From: Candidatus Azobacteroides sp.
GTDB taxonomy: Bacteria; Bacteroidota; Bacteroidia; Bacteroidales; WRGA01
Assembly (NCBI GenBank): GCA_021201815.1
Contig: JAJQEC010000143.1
Coordinates: 1-34,988 of the forward strand
Direction of reading: 5' to 3'
Length of the DNA: 34,988 nucleotides
Part shown: piece after piece, positions 1-8,952 of the stretch
How the letters are laid out: each line of letters starts with the position of its first letter
How positions within the stretch are numbered: position 1 is the first letter of the stretch
Made by a program: the position numbers and the translations under genes
Notes under the pieces: generated by a model
The model's input: only the letters and a program-made list of their open reading frames with translations
What the model was told of the DNA's origin: nothing
The model's database searches: none

Positions 1-18
1 GTATTATTGAGAAAAACG

Positions 19-26
19 TATCTTTG
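19..26 (+). promoter_or_regulatory. Bacteroidetes -7 promoter box (TATCTTTG) for the ThrE-like exporter
   Basis: TATCTTTG fits the Bacteroidetes primary sigma -7 consensus TAnnTTTG and ends 24 bp before the first start codon. The matching -33 element would lie at or beyond the window edge, so it cannot be checked. Confidence 0.6.
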
Positions 27-50
27 TTCTTAGGATAAAACAGAAAAAAT

Positions 51-842
51 ATGGATCATCATTCTCAGGAAAAAACAATTTCAGCTCCGGAATTTGCAGA
101 CTTTATTCTGGATATCGGAGTATTCCTTCTTTCTTCAGGAGCTCATTGCGGAAGGGTATTCAGCAATATAAACCGTTTTGCGGAACGATGGAATTTCTCG
201 GTAAATATAAATCCTACTATTTCCGGTTTGACTGTTACGGTAAAGGATAAAAAGGATGTATTAAATTCCGTTACCCGCTATAAAACAGCTCCGGCACATG
301 CGGTCCATTTAAGAATGTTATCGGAAATCAGTAAACTTTCCTGGGATACTCAGGAGGAATCTTGTTCTTTTGAGGATGTAAAATCCAGATTTAAAGAAGT
401 AAAAAAAATAAAGAATTATAATTCCATGTTAGTTTCTGTAGCGGTAGGGATTTCCTGTGCCTGCTTATGTTTATTAGCCGGAGGGAACTATTTAAACGGA
501 ATAATTGCTTTTATTGCATCTTTTACCGGTTCCCTTGTACGATTTAAAATTCTGAAACTGCAGTTCAATCTTATGATTTCTTTTGTTATTGCGGCTTTTA
601 CTACCACAATGATTGCAGGGCTGGATATGATTTATCACATCGGGAGTTCTCCGGAAGCAACTCTGGCCACTTCCGTTCTCTATCTGATTCCCGGAGTACC
701 ATTGATCAACACGACCATTGACCTGATTGAAGGTTATTTATCTTCAGCACTGGCCAGAGCGCTTTTCTCTGGTTTTATTCTGCTTTGCATTGCTGCAGGA
801 ATGACAATAAGTATTTTGATAATGGGAATACACTACTTTTAA
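51..842 (+). CDS. ThrE/YjjP-type exporter, N-terminal-domain subunit
   Basis: 263 residues. The first ~130 form a soluble domain typical of the ThrE/YjjP family (Pfam PF06738), with FADFILDIGVFLLSSGAHCGR near the start split here over residues ~16-36. About five hydrophobic segments follow from residue ~125, including a conserved-looking YLIPGVPLINT stretch near residue 212. Family members export small solutes: threonine and serine in Corynebacterium ThrE, and succinate for the E. coli YjjP/YjjB pair. Substrate cannot be told from sequence. The next gene encodes the second (YjjB-like) half, so the two probably assemble one inner-membrane transporter. The ATG at 51 lies a normal distance from the -7 box at 19-26. 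There is no Shine-Dalgarno, as is usual in this phylum. Confidence 0.88.
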   Translation: MDHHSQEKTISAPEFADFILDIGVFLLSSGAHCGRVFSNINRFAERWNFSVNINPTISGLTVTVKDKKDVLNSVTRYKTAPAHAVHLRMLSEISKLSWDTQEESCSFEDVKSRFKEVKKIKNYNSMLVSVAVGISCACLCLLAGGNYLNGIIAFIASFTGSLVRFKILKLQFNLMISFVIAAFTTTMIAGLDMIYHIGSSPEATLATSVLYLIPGVPLINTTIDLIEGYLSSALARALFSGFILLCIAAGMTISILIMGIHYF

Positions 843-911
843 AAGATAAAAAGTAAAATTCTTGATTAATTATCTTGATTCTTTAATTTTTTGAATCTAA
901 TTATTATAGCG

Positions 912-1433
912 ATGGAACTATTGTTTACATTATTAAGAGATATCGGATTGTCTTTTGTTGTGGCTGTATGCTGGGGAATTCTTTTCGGCTCTCCGAAAAA
1001 AGTTCTTCTGGCAGCAGGTTTACTTGGTGGTTTCGGACATGGATTACGATTCATTCTCTTATTACTGGATATAGGATTAATTTCCTCTACGCTGATTGCT
1101 TCTGTACTTATCGGCTTGTGCGGGATATATGTAGCACATACCATACATCATCCGCCGGTCGTCTTTACTATGCCCGCCTGTATCACTATGATTCCGGGAT
1201 TATATGCATACCGAACGATGCTAAGTGGAATTAAATTTACAGAAGCCGGGATTATAAATGAAGATCCTTATCTTCTGACAGAAATGATGCACAACCTGAT
1301 GGTAACTGTTTCTCTACTCTTTACACTTGCTATCGGTATTTCTGTCGGAGTACTCCTCTTCCGAAAGAGAAGTACGAGAGAGATTTCTTTTATCAGAAAA
1401 AGAAGCAAAAGCAACAATCCCAAGTCAAAATAA
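912..1433 (+). CDS. ThrE_2/YjjB-type exporter subunit
   Basis: 173 residues when started at the ATG at 912. An in-frame TTG at 891 would add seven residues but is less likely. The protein is almost wholly hydrophobic, with four or five membrane segments and the family-typical TMPACITMIPGLYAYR motif in the middle (Pfam PF12821, ThrE_2/YjjB). A basic C-terminal tail (RKRSTRE...RKRSK) is probably cytoplasmic. The gene lies 69 bp after the YjjP-like gene on the same strand with no terminator seen between them, so co-transcription and a two-subunit transporter are likely. Actinobacterial ThrE carries both halves in one chain; the split form here matches the E. coli YjjP/YjjB arrangement. Substrate unknown. 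Confidence 0.85.
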   Translation: MELLFTLLRDIGLSFVVAVCWGILFGSPKKVLLAAGLLGGFGHGLRFILLLLDIGLISSTLIASVLIGLCGIYVAHTIHHPPVVFTMPACITMIPGLYAYRTMLSGIKFTEAGIINEDPYLLTEMMHNLMVTVSLLFTLAIGISVGVLLFRKRSTREISFIRKRSKSNNPKSK

Positions 1434-1457
1434 GGGTAAAATAAATGCTTTTCCCTT
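1432..1457. terminator. Bidirectional terminator between convergent genes
   Basis: AAGGGtAAAA pairs with TTTTCCCTT across a 7-nt loop, with one bulged T. It sits in the 29-bp gap between the exporter operon and the oppositely transcribed TPR gene, where one element could end both transcripts. Confidence 0.5.
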
Positions 1458-1462
1458 ACATC

Positions 1463-3568
1463 CTAATTTTTGGTTCTTAATTCTTCCAGTCTTTTTATGA
1501 TATTATAAGAGGAGATAATTCCAAGCTCTCCGGCTTTGCTCAGGTCAACAATAGCTTTTTCATTTTCGCCCAAGTATACATAGGAAATTCCCCGATTAAA
1601 GTAGGCTTCCGAAAACTCCGGTTCAAGTCTTATGGCATCGGAATAATCTTCTACTGCACCCCGGTAATCTTTTTGCACCTGAAAACGGATATTTCCCCGA
1701 TTGAAATAAGCATAGAAAAATTCCGGTGAAAGAGAAAGTATCTTTTCATAATCGGCAAAAATAAGCTCATAATCTATTCCCCTGGGTTTTATCTCCGGAG
1801 CAGCAGGTGGAGACGGCACTACCACCGGATTCTGTTTTACAATACCCGGCGCCGGAGGCCGCACTGCTTCCAGAGGCTGGGAAAGTGCTTCCAGTTCCAG
1901 TAATTTGGTACAAGAAACCGCCCGGTTAAAATAAGCCAGAAGGAAATTATCATCATATTTAATCGCATTCGTAAAATCTTCAATCGCGGCAGCAAAATCC
2001 TGTACCAATAGATAGTCCAATCCCTGGGCAAAATAGAGAGTTGCATCTTCCGGATCTGCATCAATTCTTCTGTTATACCGGCTAATGGACCGGAAATGTT
2101 CTTCGATCTGCTCTTCTGTCAGCGCAGCTTCCGCATTTGTTACTCTGAGTATTCTATCATTCAAAGTTTTTTTATTAAAATCGAATAATGCCTGATTATA
2201 ATAGGCACGTAACTTCAATGCATCTGGTTTTTCATAAAAAGTAGCTACAAACATAGGCAGGATTTCCAGATTAACTGCACGATCCTGAACCCGTCCCCGG
2301 ATTTCACTGTCATATTTGGCAGATTCGCCGGTTACATTATCCGCTACAACTACTTTATCAAAATTTCGTATATTCTTATCGGATTGTTTCCGGGTTTTAG
2401 CTTCCGGGTCTTCATCGTCTTCCTCTGGATTCTGTTTCTTATTATCTTCTATATCCTGACCGGACCGTCTATCTCTTCGACTACGCTCTTCCATCCGCCA
2501 GGCTGCCATTAAATCCCGGTCGGCACCAGCAGCATCTCCCATCAGGCGCTTAGCCACAGAACGGCTCTGATATCCCGGAGTAAAATCCGGATACTCTTCC
2601 AATACTTTCGAATAATCAGCTATTGCCCCCTGCAGGTCTCCGGTTTGTGTGCGGAGCATGGCACGGTTGTAATATGCAAAATAATTATCCGGCTCAATGT
2701 CCAGCACGCGGTCAAAATCTTCTATTGCGCGGTTATTATCTGCCACCTGTGTACGTAAAATACCACGGTTATAACGGGCAATCACATCATTCGGATTCAA
2801 TTCCACTGCCATATCATAGTCATCCATTGCTTCCCGTAGGTTTGCAAGCTGGTAATTTGCCAGTCCCCGGTTTACATAATACCCTTGCTGAGGTTCAATG
2901 CGGATCGCTTCGGAATAATCATTAATTGCATTCTGATAATTTTCCTGCATGTAATTTATCATGGCACGGGTAGCATAAGCATAAGAGGAGTATTTGTCCA
3001 ATTCAATGGCTTTATCGAGATCTTCCATTGCTTTCACGGTATCTCCTTTCTCAACATACATCCGTCCACGGGTCAGATACGCTTTGGGAAAGTCCGGATA
3101 CCGCTGAAGAATACTATTCAGCTCTTTCTCCGCTTCCTCATAATCCTGTTTTTGCGCATATGCCACAGCCTGATTATGCATCAGTTCTCTTTCATTCGGA
3201 TAATATTCAAGTACTTTTTTATAATCACTGATGGCCCCGTCAAAATCATTTAGCTGCTGTCTGGCAATTGCACGGCATTCGTATGCTTTAATTATAAAAG
3301 GATTTCTTTCCAGACATAATGAACAGTCTTCTTCCGCTCCCCGGAAATCATTCAGGCTAAGCTTAGCAACCGCCCTGTAAAAGTAAGGATCTGCCAGATA
3401 AGGCTTTACTTTTATAACCTGATTAAAATATTGGATGGAAAGGATATAATCTTCAAAATGCAATGCATTCTTCCCATTAGCCATTACCCGGTCCGTATTA
3501 ATCTGTCCGAAAGAAGAAAAACACAGCCACAATAAAGGGATAAGGCTAATTATTTTCTTAATCATCAT
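1463..3568 (-). CDS. Secreted/periplasmic tetratricopeptide-repeat protein
   Basis: 701 residues. A signal peptide (MMIKKIISLIPLLWL..., cleavage near residue 21 after SSFG) is followed by about nine consecutive TPR units up to residue ~350; typical repeats contain AYYNRAMLRTQTGDLQGAI-like spacing. A highly charged linker rich in R, D and E follows (~355-400). Then come a non-TPR segment, a second TPR block (from ~500), a proline-rich insertion (~573-596) and two or three final TPRs. TPR arrays scaffold protein-protein contacts; no catalytic motif is visible. A -7 box at 3589-3596 sits just upstream, giving a very short leader. The gene is convergent with the exporter pair and probably monocistronic. 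Role unknown; envelope assembly or complex scaffolding is the natural guess. Confidence 0.88.
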   Translation of the reverse strand: MMIKKIISLIPLLWLCFSSFGQINTDRVMANGKNALHFEDYILSIQYFNQVIKVKPYLADPYFYRAVAKLSLNDFRGAEEDCSLCLERNPFIIKAYECRAIARQQLNDFDGAISDYKKVLEYYPNERELMHNQAVAYAQKQDYEEAEKELNSILQRYPDFPKAYLTRGRMYVEKGDTVKAMEDLDKAIELDKYSSYAYATRAMINYMQENYQNAINDYSEAIRIEPQQGYYVNRGLANYQLANLREAMDDYDMAVELNPNDVIARYNRGILRTQVADNNRAIEDFDRVLDIEPDNYFAYYNRAMLRTQTGDLQGAIADYSKVLEEYPDFTPGYQSRSVAKRLMGDAAGADRDLMAAWRMEERSRRDRRSGQDIEDNKKQNPEEDDEDPEAKTRKQSDKNIRNFDKVVVADNVTGESAKYDSEIRGRVQDRAVNLEILPMFVATFYEKPDALKLRAYYNQALFDFNKKTLNDRILRVTNAEAALTEEQIEEHFRSISRYNRRIDADPEDATLYFAQGLDYLLVQDFAAAIEDFTNAIKYDDNFLLAYFNRAVSCTKLLELEALSQPLEAVRPPAPGIVKQNPVVVPSPPAAPEIKPRGIDYELIFADYEKILSLSPEFFYAYFNRGNIRFQVQKDYRGAVEDYSDAIRLEPEFSEAYFNRGISYVYLGENEKAIVDLSKAGELGIISSYNIIKRLEELRTKN

Positions 3569-3588
3569 TTTATGAGATATATTTTTGC

Positions 3589-3596
3589 CAAAAATA
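3589..3596 (-). promoter_or_regulatory. -7 promoter box (TATTTTTG) for the TPR gene
   Basis: On the minus strand TATTTTTG matches TAnnTTTG and lies about 20 bp before the TPR start codon. No clear TTG -33 element is found at the usual distance, so confidence is moderate. Confidence 0.45.
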
Positions 3597-3903
3597 ACGA
3601 TTTATGGATAAAATTAAAGATATATAAAGAAGAAAATTCTCAAATAAACTTTAAAAGAAGAAAAGAAAAAAGAGATAAAGAAAAATAATGACAAGATTCT
3701 CTTTTATAAGTCTCTTTTTAAGAGAAAACATAATCTTATAAACTCTATACTGTTTTTAACTAATAAATTTGATATATAGTATGTTAATTTTACCCAACTA
3801 TTTTAACTATAACTCAATATTAATTAAAAAAAATAAATTTTAAATTTGACATTAATATAATATATAAAGTTATATTTTCTTATTATTTCTAACAATATAA
3901 TTG

Positions 3904-3911
3904 TACTTTTG
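3904..3911 (+). promoter_or_regulatory. -7 promoter box (TACTTTTG) for the SGNH lipoprotein gene
   Basis: TACTTTTG followed by C matches the extended TAnnTTTGY form, 31 bp before the ATG at 3943. The -33 region is A+T-rich without a good TTG, suggesting a weak or activator-dependent promoter. Confidence 0.55.
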
Positions 3912-3942
3912 CATGAAATATCCATAAAATTAAATTTAAAAT

Positions 3943-5571
3943 ATGAAAAAATTTACATTATTTTTTGTATGTTTTTGTCTTTTCTTATCCTGTGAGGATG
4001 ATGATTGGAAAAAAGAGTTGGAAGAAGTAAAAAATGAATTGGCGAATCAGAAAAAACTTATTGAAGCACTCCAAAATGGCTTATTAATAAATAAAATAAT
4101 TACAAATGAAGATGGTTATTTTATTGAATTTTCTGATGGGAATGGGATTAGTATTCCGAATAAAAATATCCCTTACATTGAAATAGGAGAAAACGGGAAT
4201 TGGTATATTGATGGAATAGATACCGGAAAACCGGCAAAAGGGAATGATGGAGTAAACGGAAATTCTCCAATAATAGAAATAGGAGTAAACGGAAATTGGT
4301 ATATTAATGGAATAGATACCGGGAAAGCAGCGACAGGAAATGACGGAGATACACCAAATATTGAAATAGGGGAAAACGGGAACTGGTATGTCAATGGAAT
4401 AGATACCGGGAAAGCAGCGACAGGAAATGACGGAGATACACCAAATATTGAAATAGGGGAAAACGGGAACTGGTATGTCAATGGAATAGATACCGGGAAA
4501 GCAGCGACAGGGAATGATGGAAATACACCAAACATTGAAATAGGAGGAAACGGAAATTGGCATATTAACGGATCAGATACCGGAGTGGCAGCAAAAGGAA
4601 CTGATGGTCAAAACGCACCTGTTATTATTTCTATTGTAGAACATAATAACAAGATTATCTTTAATTTCAGCGATAATACATCCATTACTTTGTCCTTAAA
4701 TAAAAAAACAATTCCTTGTTGGGGTGACTCTTTAACTTCCTCCGGAAAATACGTAAAAGAACTACAGGAGTTATTTGGAAGTGAATACTCAATCATAAAT
4801 TGTGGGGTCGGAGGAGAAAATTCGTATACTATTGCCGGAAGGCAAGGAGGTCTGGCTACTTATTTAAATAATAGCATAACAATTCCGGGAGATGGTTCGG
4901 AAGTAGTAATAGGAGATGTCGATAATAGTAACATCAGTATCATGGATATCGATGGAACTAAAAAAACAGTTAAATGGTTAAGACAAGGAGAAGGAAACGC
5001 AACTATTAATCCGGTAACAATTGATGATATCGAATGTACGCTTCGCTGGACCGGTACTTCTCATAACGATCCTAATGGAAAGTATACGATAAAAAGAAAT
5101 CAAAAAGGAAATGCAGATTACACCACTTCGCCCAATACCTTTTTATTTACAAATGGAATGAAAACCTACCGGAATCCAGACGCAATAATTCTATGGATCG
5201 GACAAAACGGAGGTTGGGATAATGCCGATCCGGAAACACTTGCCCGGCAATACAGAAAAATGATTGAATTTGCAAACACCGGAAACTATATATGTATCGG
5301 CCTACATACGGGCACCGAAGCCTATAGAGCTCCGCTGGAAAAAGAAATGGAAAAAGAATTCGGCATGCGATACATAAACTGGAGGGAATATTGCACGACA
5401 CGTGCGCTTCAGGATGCAGGAATTACTCCGACACAAGCTGACAGGGATGCAATAGCAACAGGTTCCTGCCCTCCTTCTCTTTTATTAGATGAAGTACATC
5501 TTAATGATGTTGCCTACAAATTATTAGGAAATTTAATTTATAAGAGATTTTTATTGTTAGGGATAATATAA
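3943..5571 (+). CDS. Surface-exposed lipoprotein with tandem repeats and SGNH hydrolase domain
   Basis: 542 residues. The lipoprotein signal ends at Cys17, followed at once by EDDDW, an acidic stretch matching the Bacteroidetes lipoprotein export signal for the outer cell surface. A short coiled coil (~20-48) resembles DUF4988-type N-termini of Bacteroidales surface proteins. Residues ~78-225 hold five copies of an (I)EIGxNGNWYxNGIDTG unit; the IEIG motifs begin at residues 79, 111, 140, 169 and 198. The C-terminal half is an SGNH/GDSL hydrolase: GDSLT (Ser263), Gly-rich block II near 288-291, GQN (Asn422) and DEVH (Asp516, His519). Substrate is unknown; carbohydrate-ester or acyl-ester cleavage is typical of the fold. 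Monocistronic, with a terminator-like hairpin downstream. Confidence 0.85.
   Translation: MKKFTLFFVCFCLFLSCEDDDWKKELEEVKNELANQKKLIEALQNGLLINKIITNEDGYFIEFSDGNGISIPNKNIPYIEIGENGNWYIDGIDTGKPAKGNDGVNGNSPIIEIGVNGNWYINGIDTGKAATGNDGDTPNIEIGENGNWYVNGIDTGKAATGNDGDTPNIEIGENGNWYVNGIDTGKAATGNDGNTPNIEIGGNGNWHINGSDTGVAAKGTDGQNAPVIISIVEHNNKIIFNFSDNTSITLSLNKKTIPCWGDSLTSSGKYVKELQELFGSEYSIINCGVGGENSYTIAGRQGGLATYLNNSITIPGDGSEVVIGDVDNSNISIMDIDGTKKTVKWLRQGEGNATINPVTIDDIECTLRWTGTSHNDPNGKYTIKRNQKGNADYTTSPNTFLFTNGMKTYRNPDAIILWIGQNGGWDNADPETLARQYRKMIEFANTGNYICIGLHTGTEAYRAPLEKEMEKEFGMRYINWREYCTTRALQDAGITPTQADRDAIATGSCPPSLLLDEVHLNDVAYKLLGNLIYKRFLLLGII
4172..4590 (+). repeat. In-gene tandem repeat, five units of about 87 bp
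   Basis: Coding repeat inside the SGNH lipoprotein gene. The third and fourth units are spaced exactly 87 bp (the motif acaccaaata begins at 4351 and 4438) and are nearly identical at the nucleotide level. The first two units are more diverged and 96 bp apart. The pattern suggests recent expansion by slippage or unequal recombination, always in frame. Confidence 0.85.
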
Positions 5572-5620
5572 AATCTAAAACCTATTTAATGGTAAAATAT
5601 TAAAAAGGCACAAATAAAAG

Positions 5621-5661
5621 AAAATGGAAGATATGGAGTAGTTTATATTTTCCATTTTTTT
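5621..5661 (+). terminator. Rho-independent terminator of the SGNH lipoprotein gene
   Basis: AAAATGGAA (5621-5629) pairs with TTCCATTTT (5650-5658), and the right arm runs into a T-tract. It lies about 50 bp after the stop codon. Confidence 0.6.
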
Positions 5662-5855
5662 GGTACTAATTTCAAAAGGCATAAGGTAATCCGAACCGGA
5701 ATATTTAATATAGTACAGATGTTGCTTTATGTAATTACATTCAATTTATATGTATGTCATATGGATGAGTACAGCGAAGTATTACCCGTACAAATAGTAA
5801 AAAACTTATTTTCCAAAAAAAGTAGTTCCTTTATATACCTGACCAGATAGGAGCT

Positions 5856-5917
5856 AATACGGATATGGTATAATGAAAAACTTGCCCGCCTGTATTTTAT
5901 TATACCATATTCGTATT
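5856..5917. repeat. Long inverted repeat (23-bp stem)
   Basis: Left arm 5856-5878 and right arm 5895-5917 pair over 23 positions with only G-T wobbles, leaving a 16-nt loop. It begins 12 bp beyond the 3' end of the glucan-synthase second frame. A transcript-end hairpin is likely, although no strong T-run follows it on the minus strand. Confidence 0.7.
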
Positions 5918-5928
5918 CGTCTTTTATT

Positions 5929-8900
5929 TTAAAACCACATTTCCGCATTGTGTGTATGCCGGTCATTTTCCAGATAGATAGTATCCGGCTTCGTTTGTTC
6001 ATTTCCGTCAAGCATCAGGCGTGGACGGGAATGGTCAGTGATCCGTATAAAAGTGATATGATAAAACGTGTCATAATACCGATAATGTGCTTTATAAGTA
6101 TTCCATTTCTCAGGTAACTTCGGAATTAACCGGAGTTCGGTTCCAAAACGATTTATACCCAACAATGTTTCTACCAGCACGTTATACATCCATGCCGAAG
6201 AGCCGGTATACCATGTCCAGCCTCCCCGTCCGGGATGTTGGGAATTGGAATAGACATCTGCAGCAATTACATAAGGTTCGACGTTGTACACTTCCATATC
6301 AGCTTTTGTACTTCCATGATGAATGGGATTGAGCATGGAAAATAATTCCCAGGCACGCTCTGTTTCGCCCATTATGGCAAAAGCCAGAATACTCCAGATA
6401 GTGCCATGGGTGTACTGCCCACCATTCTCACGAACACCGGGTATATACCCTTTGATATATCCGGGACTGGGTTTGAATTTATCAAACGGGGGATTAAAAA
6501 GACGAATAATCTTTATCTCTTTATCTACCAGATATTGCTCTACCTGTTGCATTCCCATTCGTGAACGTTCCTCATCCCCTGCCCCACTAATAACGGACCA
6601 GCTTTGAGGAAGGACATCGATTGTACATTCTTTATTTTGTTTAGAACCCAAAGGTGTTCCGTCATCAAAATACGCACGTCTGTACCATCTACCATCCCAA
6701 GCATTCCGGCGGATATTTTCACGTAGCTGCTTCGCCTGCTCGATACAGTAATCTGCAAAAGAATTGTCTTTATAAAGAGTAGCAATTTCAGAAAATTTGT
6801 TCAACACATCATATAGGAAAAAGGCAAGCCAGACACTTTCTCCTTTTCCTTTTTCTCCGATCATGTTCATACCGTCATTCCAGTCTCCGCAACCAATAAG
6901 GGGCAAACCATGGACACCGAATTTTAATCCGTAACGAATGCTTCTGACACAATGCTCATACAGGGTACCCGATTCATCGGAGGTCCAGGGAAGATCGTAG
7001 TAAGATTCCTCCTCCGGGCTAAGTTCTCTTCCTTCTATAAAAGGAATGACTTCATCCAGAATTCCTGTATCTCCCACACTGGTGATATACCGGTGAGTTA
7101 CATATGGCAACCAGAGATAATCATCGGAGAAATGCGTGCGTACTCCCCGGCCAACCGGAGGATGCCACCAATGCTGTACGTCTCCTTTCCGGAACTGGTG
7201 GTGAGCGGCAAGAATAATTTGCTGCCTCATCAGAGCAGGTTCGGAATGGGAAAGTGCCATTACATCCTGTAACTGATCCCGGAAACCAAAGGCTCCACCT
7301 GACTGGTAAAATCCGGAACGTGCCCATATCCGGCAACTCAATGTCTGGTAAAGCAGCCATCCGTTAGCCATTATATTTACAGAAGCATCGGGAGTTTCCA
7401 CATGAACTGCCCCCAGCATGCGGTTCCAGTACTGCCAGACGTTTTCCAATGATTTGCGAACAGCTCCGAACTGCCGGAAACGATATACATATCCCAGCAT
7501 CTGCTCTTCGTTTTCCGCATATCCCAACAAAACCGGCACTTCTTTTTCTTCTCCGGGCTGTATGTCTACGTATATCTGGACGGCTCCGCACGGGTCTAGT
7601 CCGGCTCCCGTATTTCCTGACAATCTTTTTTTGGACATCGCCAATGGTTGAGCCATTGATCCATCATACCCAAGGAATTCAGTACGGTTACCTGTCACTG
7701 TTCTGGAATTTCCGGCATCGATAAAGCCTATTTTTCCTGAAAAATCAGCATTATAATAATTACGGGCATACAGGACACCGGTTTTCATATCTGTTTGTGT
7801 AGTAATATGTAAGGTGTTTTTTGCCCGGTTTTCACCCAATACCCATTCATAATACCCTGTCACCGATAAACTACGTATCCGCCCGGAAGTATTTTTCAAT
7901 TTCAAAACCGATAATTTAACCGGAGCATCCATATCCACATATACCCACAATTCTGAATCGATCCCATATTCGCTATGTTCAAAAACAGAATAGCCAAAGC
8001 CATGACGGATTACATAAGGTGTTTTTCCTCTCGCGGGCAATGGAGTAGGTGACCAGTATTGACCCGTATTTTCATCCCGAATATACATGGCTTCTCCCGT
8101 CGTATCTTTTACAGGATCGTTATACCAGGGAGTTAACCGGAATTCATGCGAATTTACTGCCCATGTATAGGCACCACCACTTTCGGTAATAACCGTACCG
8201 AAAGAAGGGTTTGCAATCACATTACTCCAGGGAGCCGAAGTATTATTTTCCGGATCCAGCGTAATTATATATTCTTTTCCATCGGGTGTAAATCCACCCA
8301 ACCCGTTATTAAAAAGCAACTGGCGGGTAGATATTTCCTTTTTAGGTTGTGTCGGTAAGACAAACGAGGGTTTAAAATCGGGAACCGGAGAGAAACCGAT
8401 CCTATTCTTTTCGATCTGTTCCTGCAATGTTCCGTTTTTATCACTCAGGATAACACTGGCTACCGACTGCATAAGAATCAGGTCTTCCGCAGGCATCTGA
8501 TCGACAGGGCGAACAAAAACCCCTCCGGACTTGTCCATATAAGGAGCTTCAACCCCGGTTGTGATCAGACTGATAATTTCATCATGCAGCGGTTGACGAT
8601 AAACGGAAATATCTTCGTTCAGGATTACCAGTTCTACAATGAGGCCTTTAATACGCCAATAGGCATGGGCAAGTAGAAGCTGACGTACCAGTTCCATTCC
8701 GGAAGGTTGGCTGATCTTTAAAATCACCAGCGGATAATCTCCGGACACTGCATATCCCCAAAGGCCGCTTTGTCCTTTGCGATTATGCCGGATAAGAGCC
8801 GGATCAGCTCTTAGTGCCGGATTCATATAAATAAGTGAAGCAGCTAATTTCTGATATACCTGTGCTTCTGTTTCGCGGATATTCAGGTTATACAATACCA

Positions 8901-8943
8901 CCTGATTATGTGTCCAGGCCAGTTCAAATGCCCGGTCTGTCAT
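5929..8943 (-). CDS. GH94-type C-terminal part of an NdvB-like cyclic beta-1,2-glucan synthase
   Basis: 1004 residues from the ATG at 8943. The start RAFELAWTHNQV is the internal linker motif seen in full-length NdvB/Cgs proteins, not a normal N-terminus. A GH94 beta-sandwich follows (~205-490), then the alpha/alpha-barrel with FRDQLQD (554-560), HFSDDYLWLP (604-613, probably holding the catalytic acid Asp), GCGDWNDGM (684-692), RENGGQYTHG (838-847) and WYTGSSAWMYN (911-921), all typical of GH94 phosphorylases. In Brucella Cgs this domain controls chain length by phosphorolysis of beta-1,2-glucan. The upstream gene ends at a TAG three codons before this ATG and in the same frame, so this is either a broken gene, a readthrough product or a separately translated subunit. 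Confidence 0.85.
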   Translation of the reverse strand: MTDRAFELAWTHNQVVLYNLNIRETEAQVYQKLAASLIYMNPALRADPALIRHNRKGQSGLWGYAVSGDYPLVILKISQPSGMELVRQLLLAHAYWRIKGLIVELVILNEDISVYRQPLHDEIISLITTGVEAPYMDKSGGVFVRPVDQMPAEDLILMQSVASVILSDKNGTLQEQIEKNRIGFSPVPDFKPSFVLPTQPKKEISTRQLLFNNGLGGFTPDGKEYIITLDPENNTSAPWSNVIANPSFGTVITESGGAYTWAVNSHEFRLTPWYNDPVKDTTGEAMYIRDENTGQYWSPTPLPARGKTPYVIRHGFGYSVFEHSEYGIDSELWVYVDMDAPVKLSVLKLKNTSGRIRSLSVTGYYEWVLGENRAKNTLHITTQTDMKTGVLYARNYYNADFSGKIGFIDAGNSRTVTGNRTEFLGYDGSMAQPLAMSKKRLSGNTGAGLDPCGAVQIYVDIQPGEEKEVPVLLGYAENEEQMLGYVYRFRQFGAVRKSLENVWQYWNRMLGAVHVETPDASVNIMANGWLLYQTLSCRIWARSGFYQSGGAFGFRDQLQDVMALSHSEPALMRQQIILAAHHQFRKGDVQHWWHPPVGRGVRTHFSDDYLWLPYVTHRYITSVGDTGILDEVIPFIEGRELSPEEESYYDLPWTSDESGTLYEHCVRSIRYGLKFGVHGLPLIGCGDWNDGMNMIGEKGKGESVWLAFFLYDVLNKFSEIATLYKDNSFADYCIEQAKQLRENIRRNAWDGRWYRRAYFDDGTPLGSKQNKECTIDVLPQSWSVISGAGDEERSRMGMQQVEQYLVDKEIKIIRLFNPPFDKFKPSPGYIKGYIPGVRENGGQYTHGTIWSILAFAIMGETERAWELFSMLNPIHHGSTKADMEVYNVEPYVIAADVYSNSQHPGRGGWTWYTGSSAWMYNVLVETLLGINRFGTELRLIPKLPEKWNTYKAHYRYYDTFYHITFIRITDHSRPRLMLDGNEQTKPDTIYLENDRHTHNAEMWF

Positions 8944-8952
8944 ACGTATGTT

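Larger units (their letters stand above)
3569..3942. other. A+T-rich intergenic region with divergent promoters
   Basis: 374 bp of very A+T-rich DNA without a plausible reading frame. It carries -7 boxes for the TPR gene (minus) and the lipoprotein gene (plus), and a weak inverted repeat TTTATAAG (3703-3710) / CTTATAAA (3735-3742). Nothing else recognisable was seen. Confidence 0.6.
5572..5928. other. Non-coding region between the lipoprotein and glucan-synthase genes
   Basis: 357 bp between two converging genes. It contains a terminator-like hairpin close to the lipoprotein gene and a long, nearly perfect inverted repeat close to the glucan-synthase end. No reading frame here looks real. 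Confidence 0.6.

Noticed and set aside
1463..3568. Reading the TPR protein as a lipoprotein because of Cys16 in LLWLC
   Set aside because: Trp two residues before the Cys does not fit a lipobox, and a normal signal-peptidase I site follows near residue 21.
4084..4563. Antisense frames (159 and 120 codons) opposite the lipoprotein repeats
   Set aside because: Low-complexity shadows of the tandem repeat on the coding strand.
5757..6011. 84-codon minus-strand frame over the long inverted repeat
   Set aside because: It overlaps the glucan-synthase 3' end in another frame and shows no protein features.
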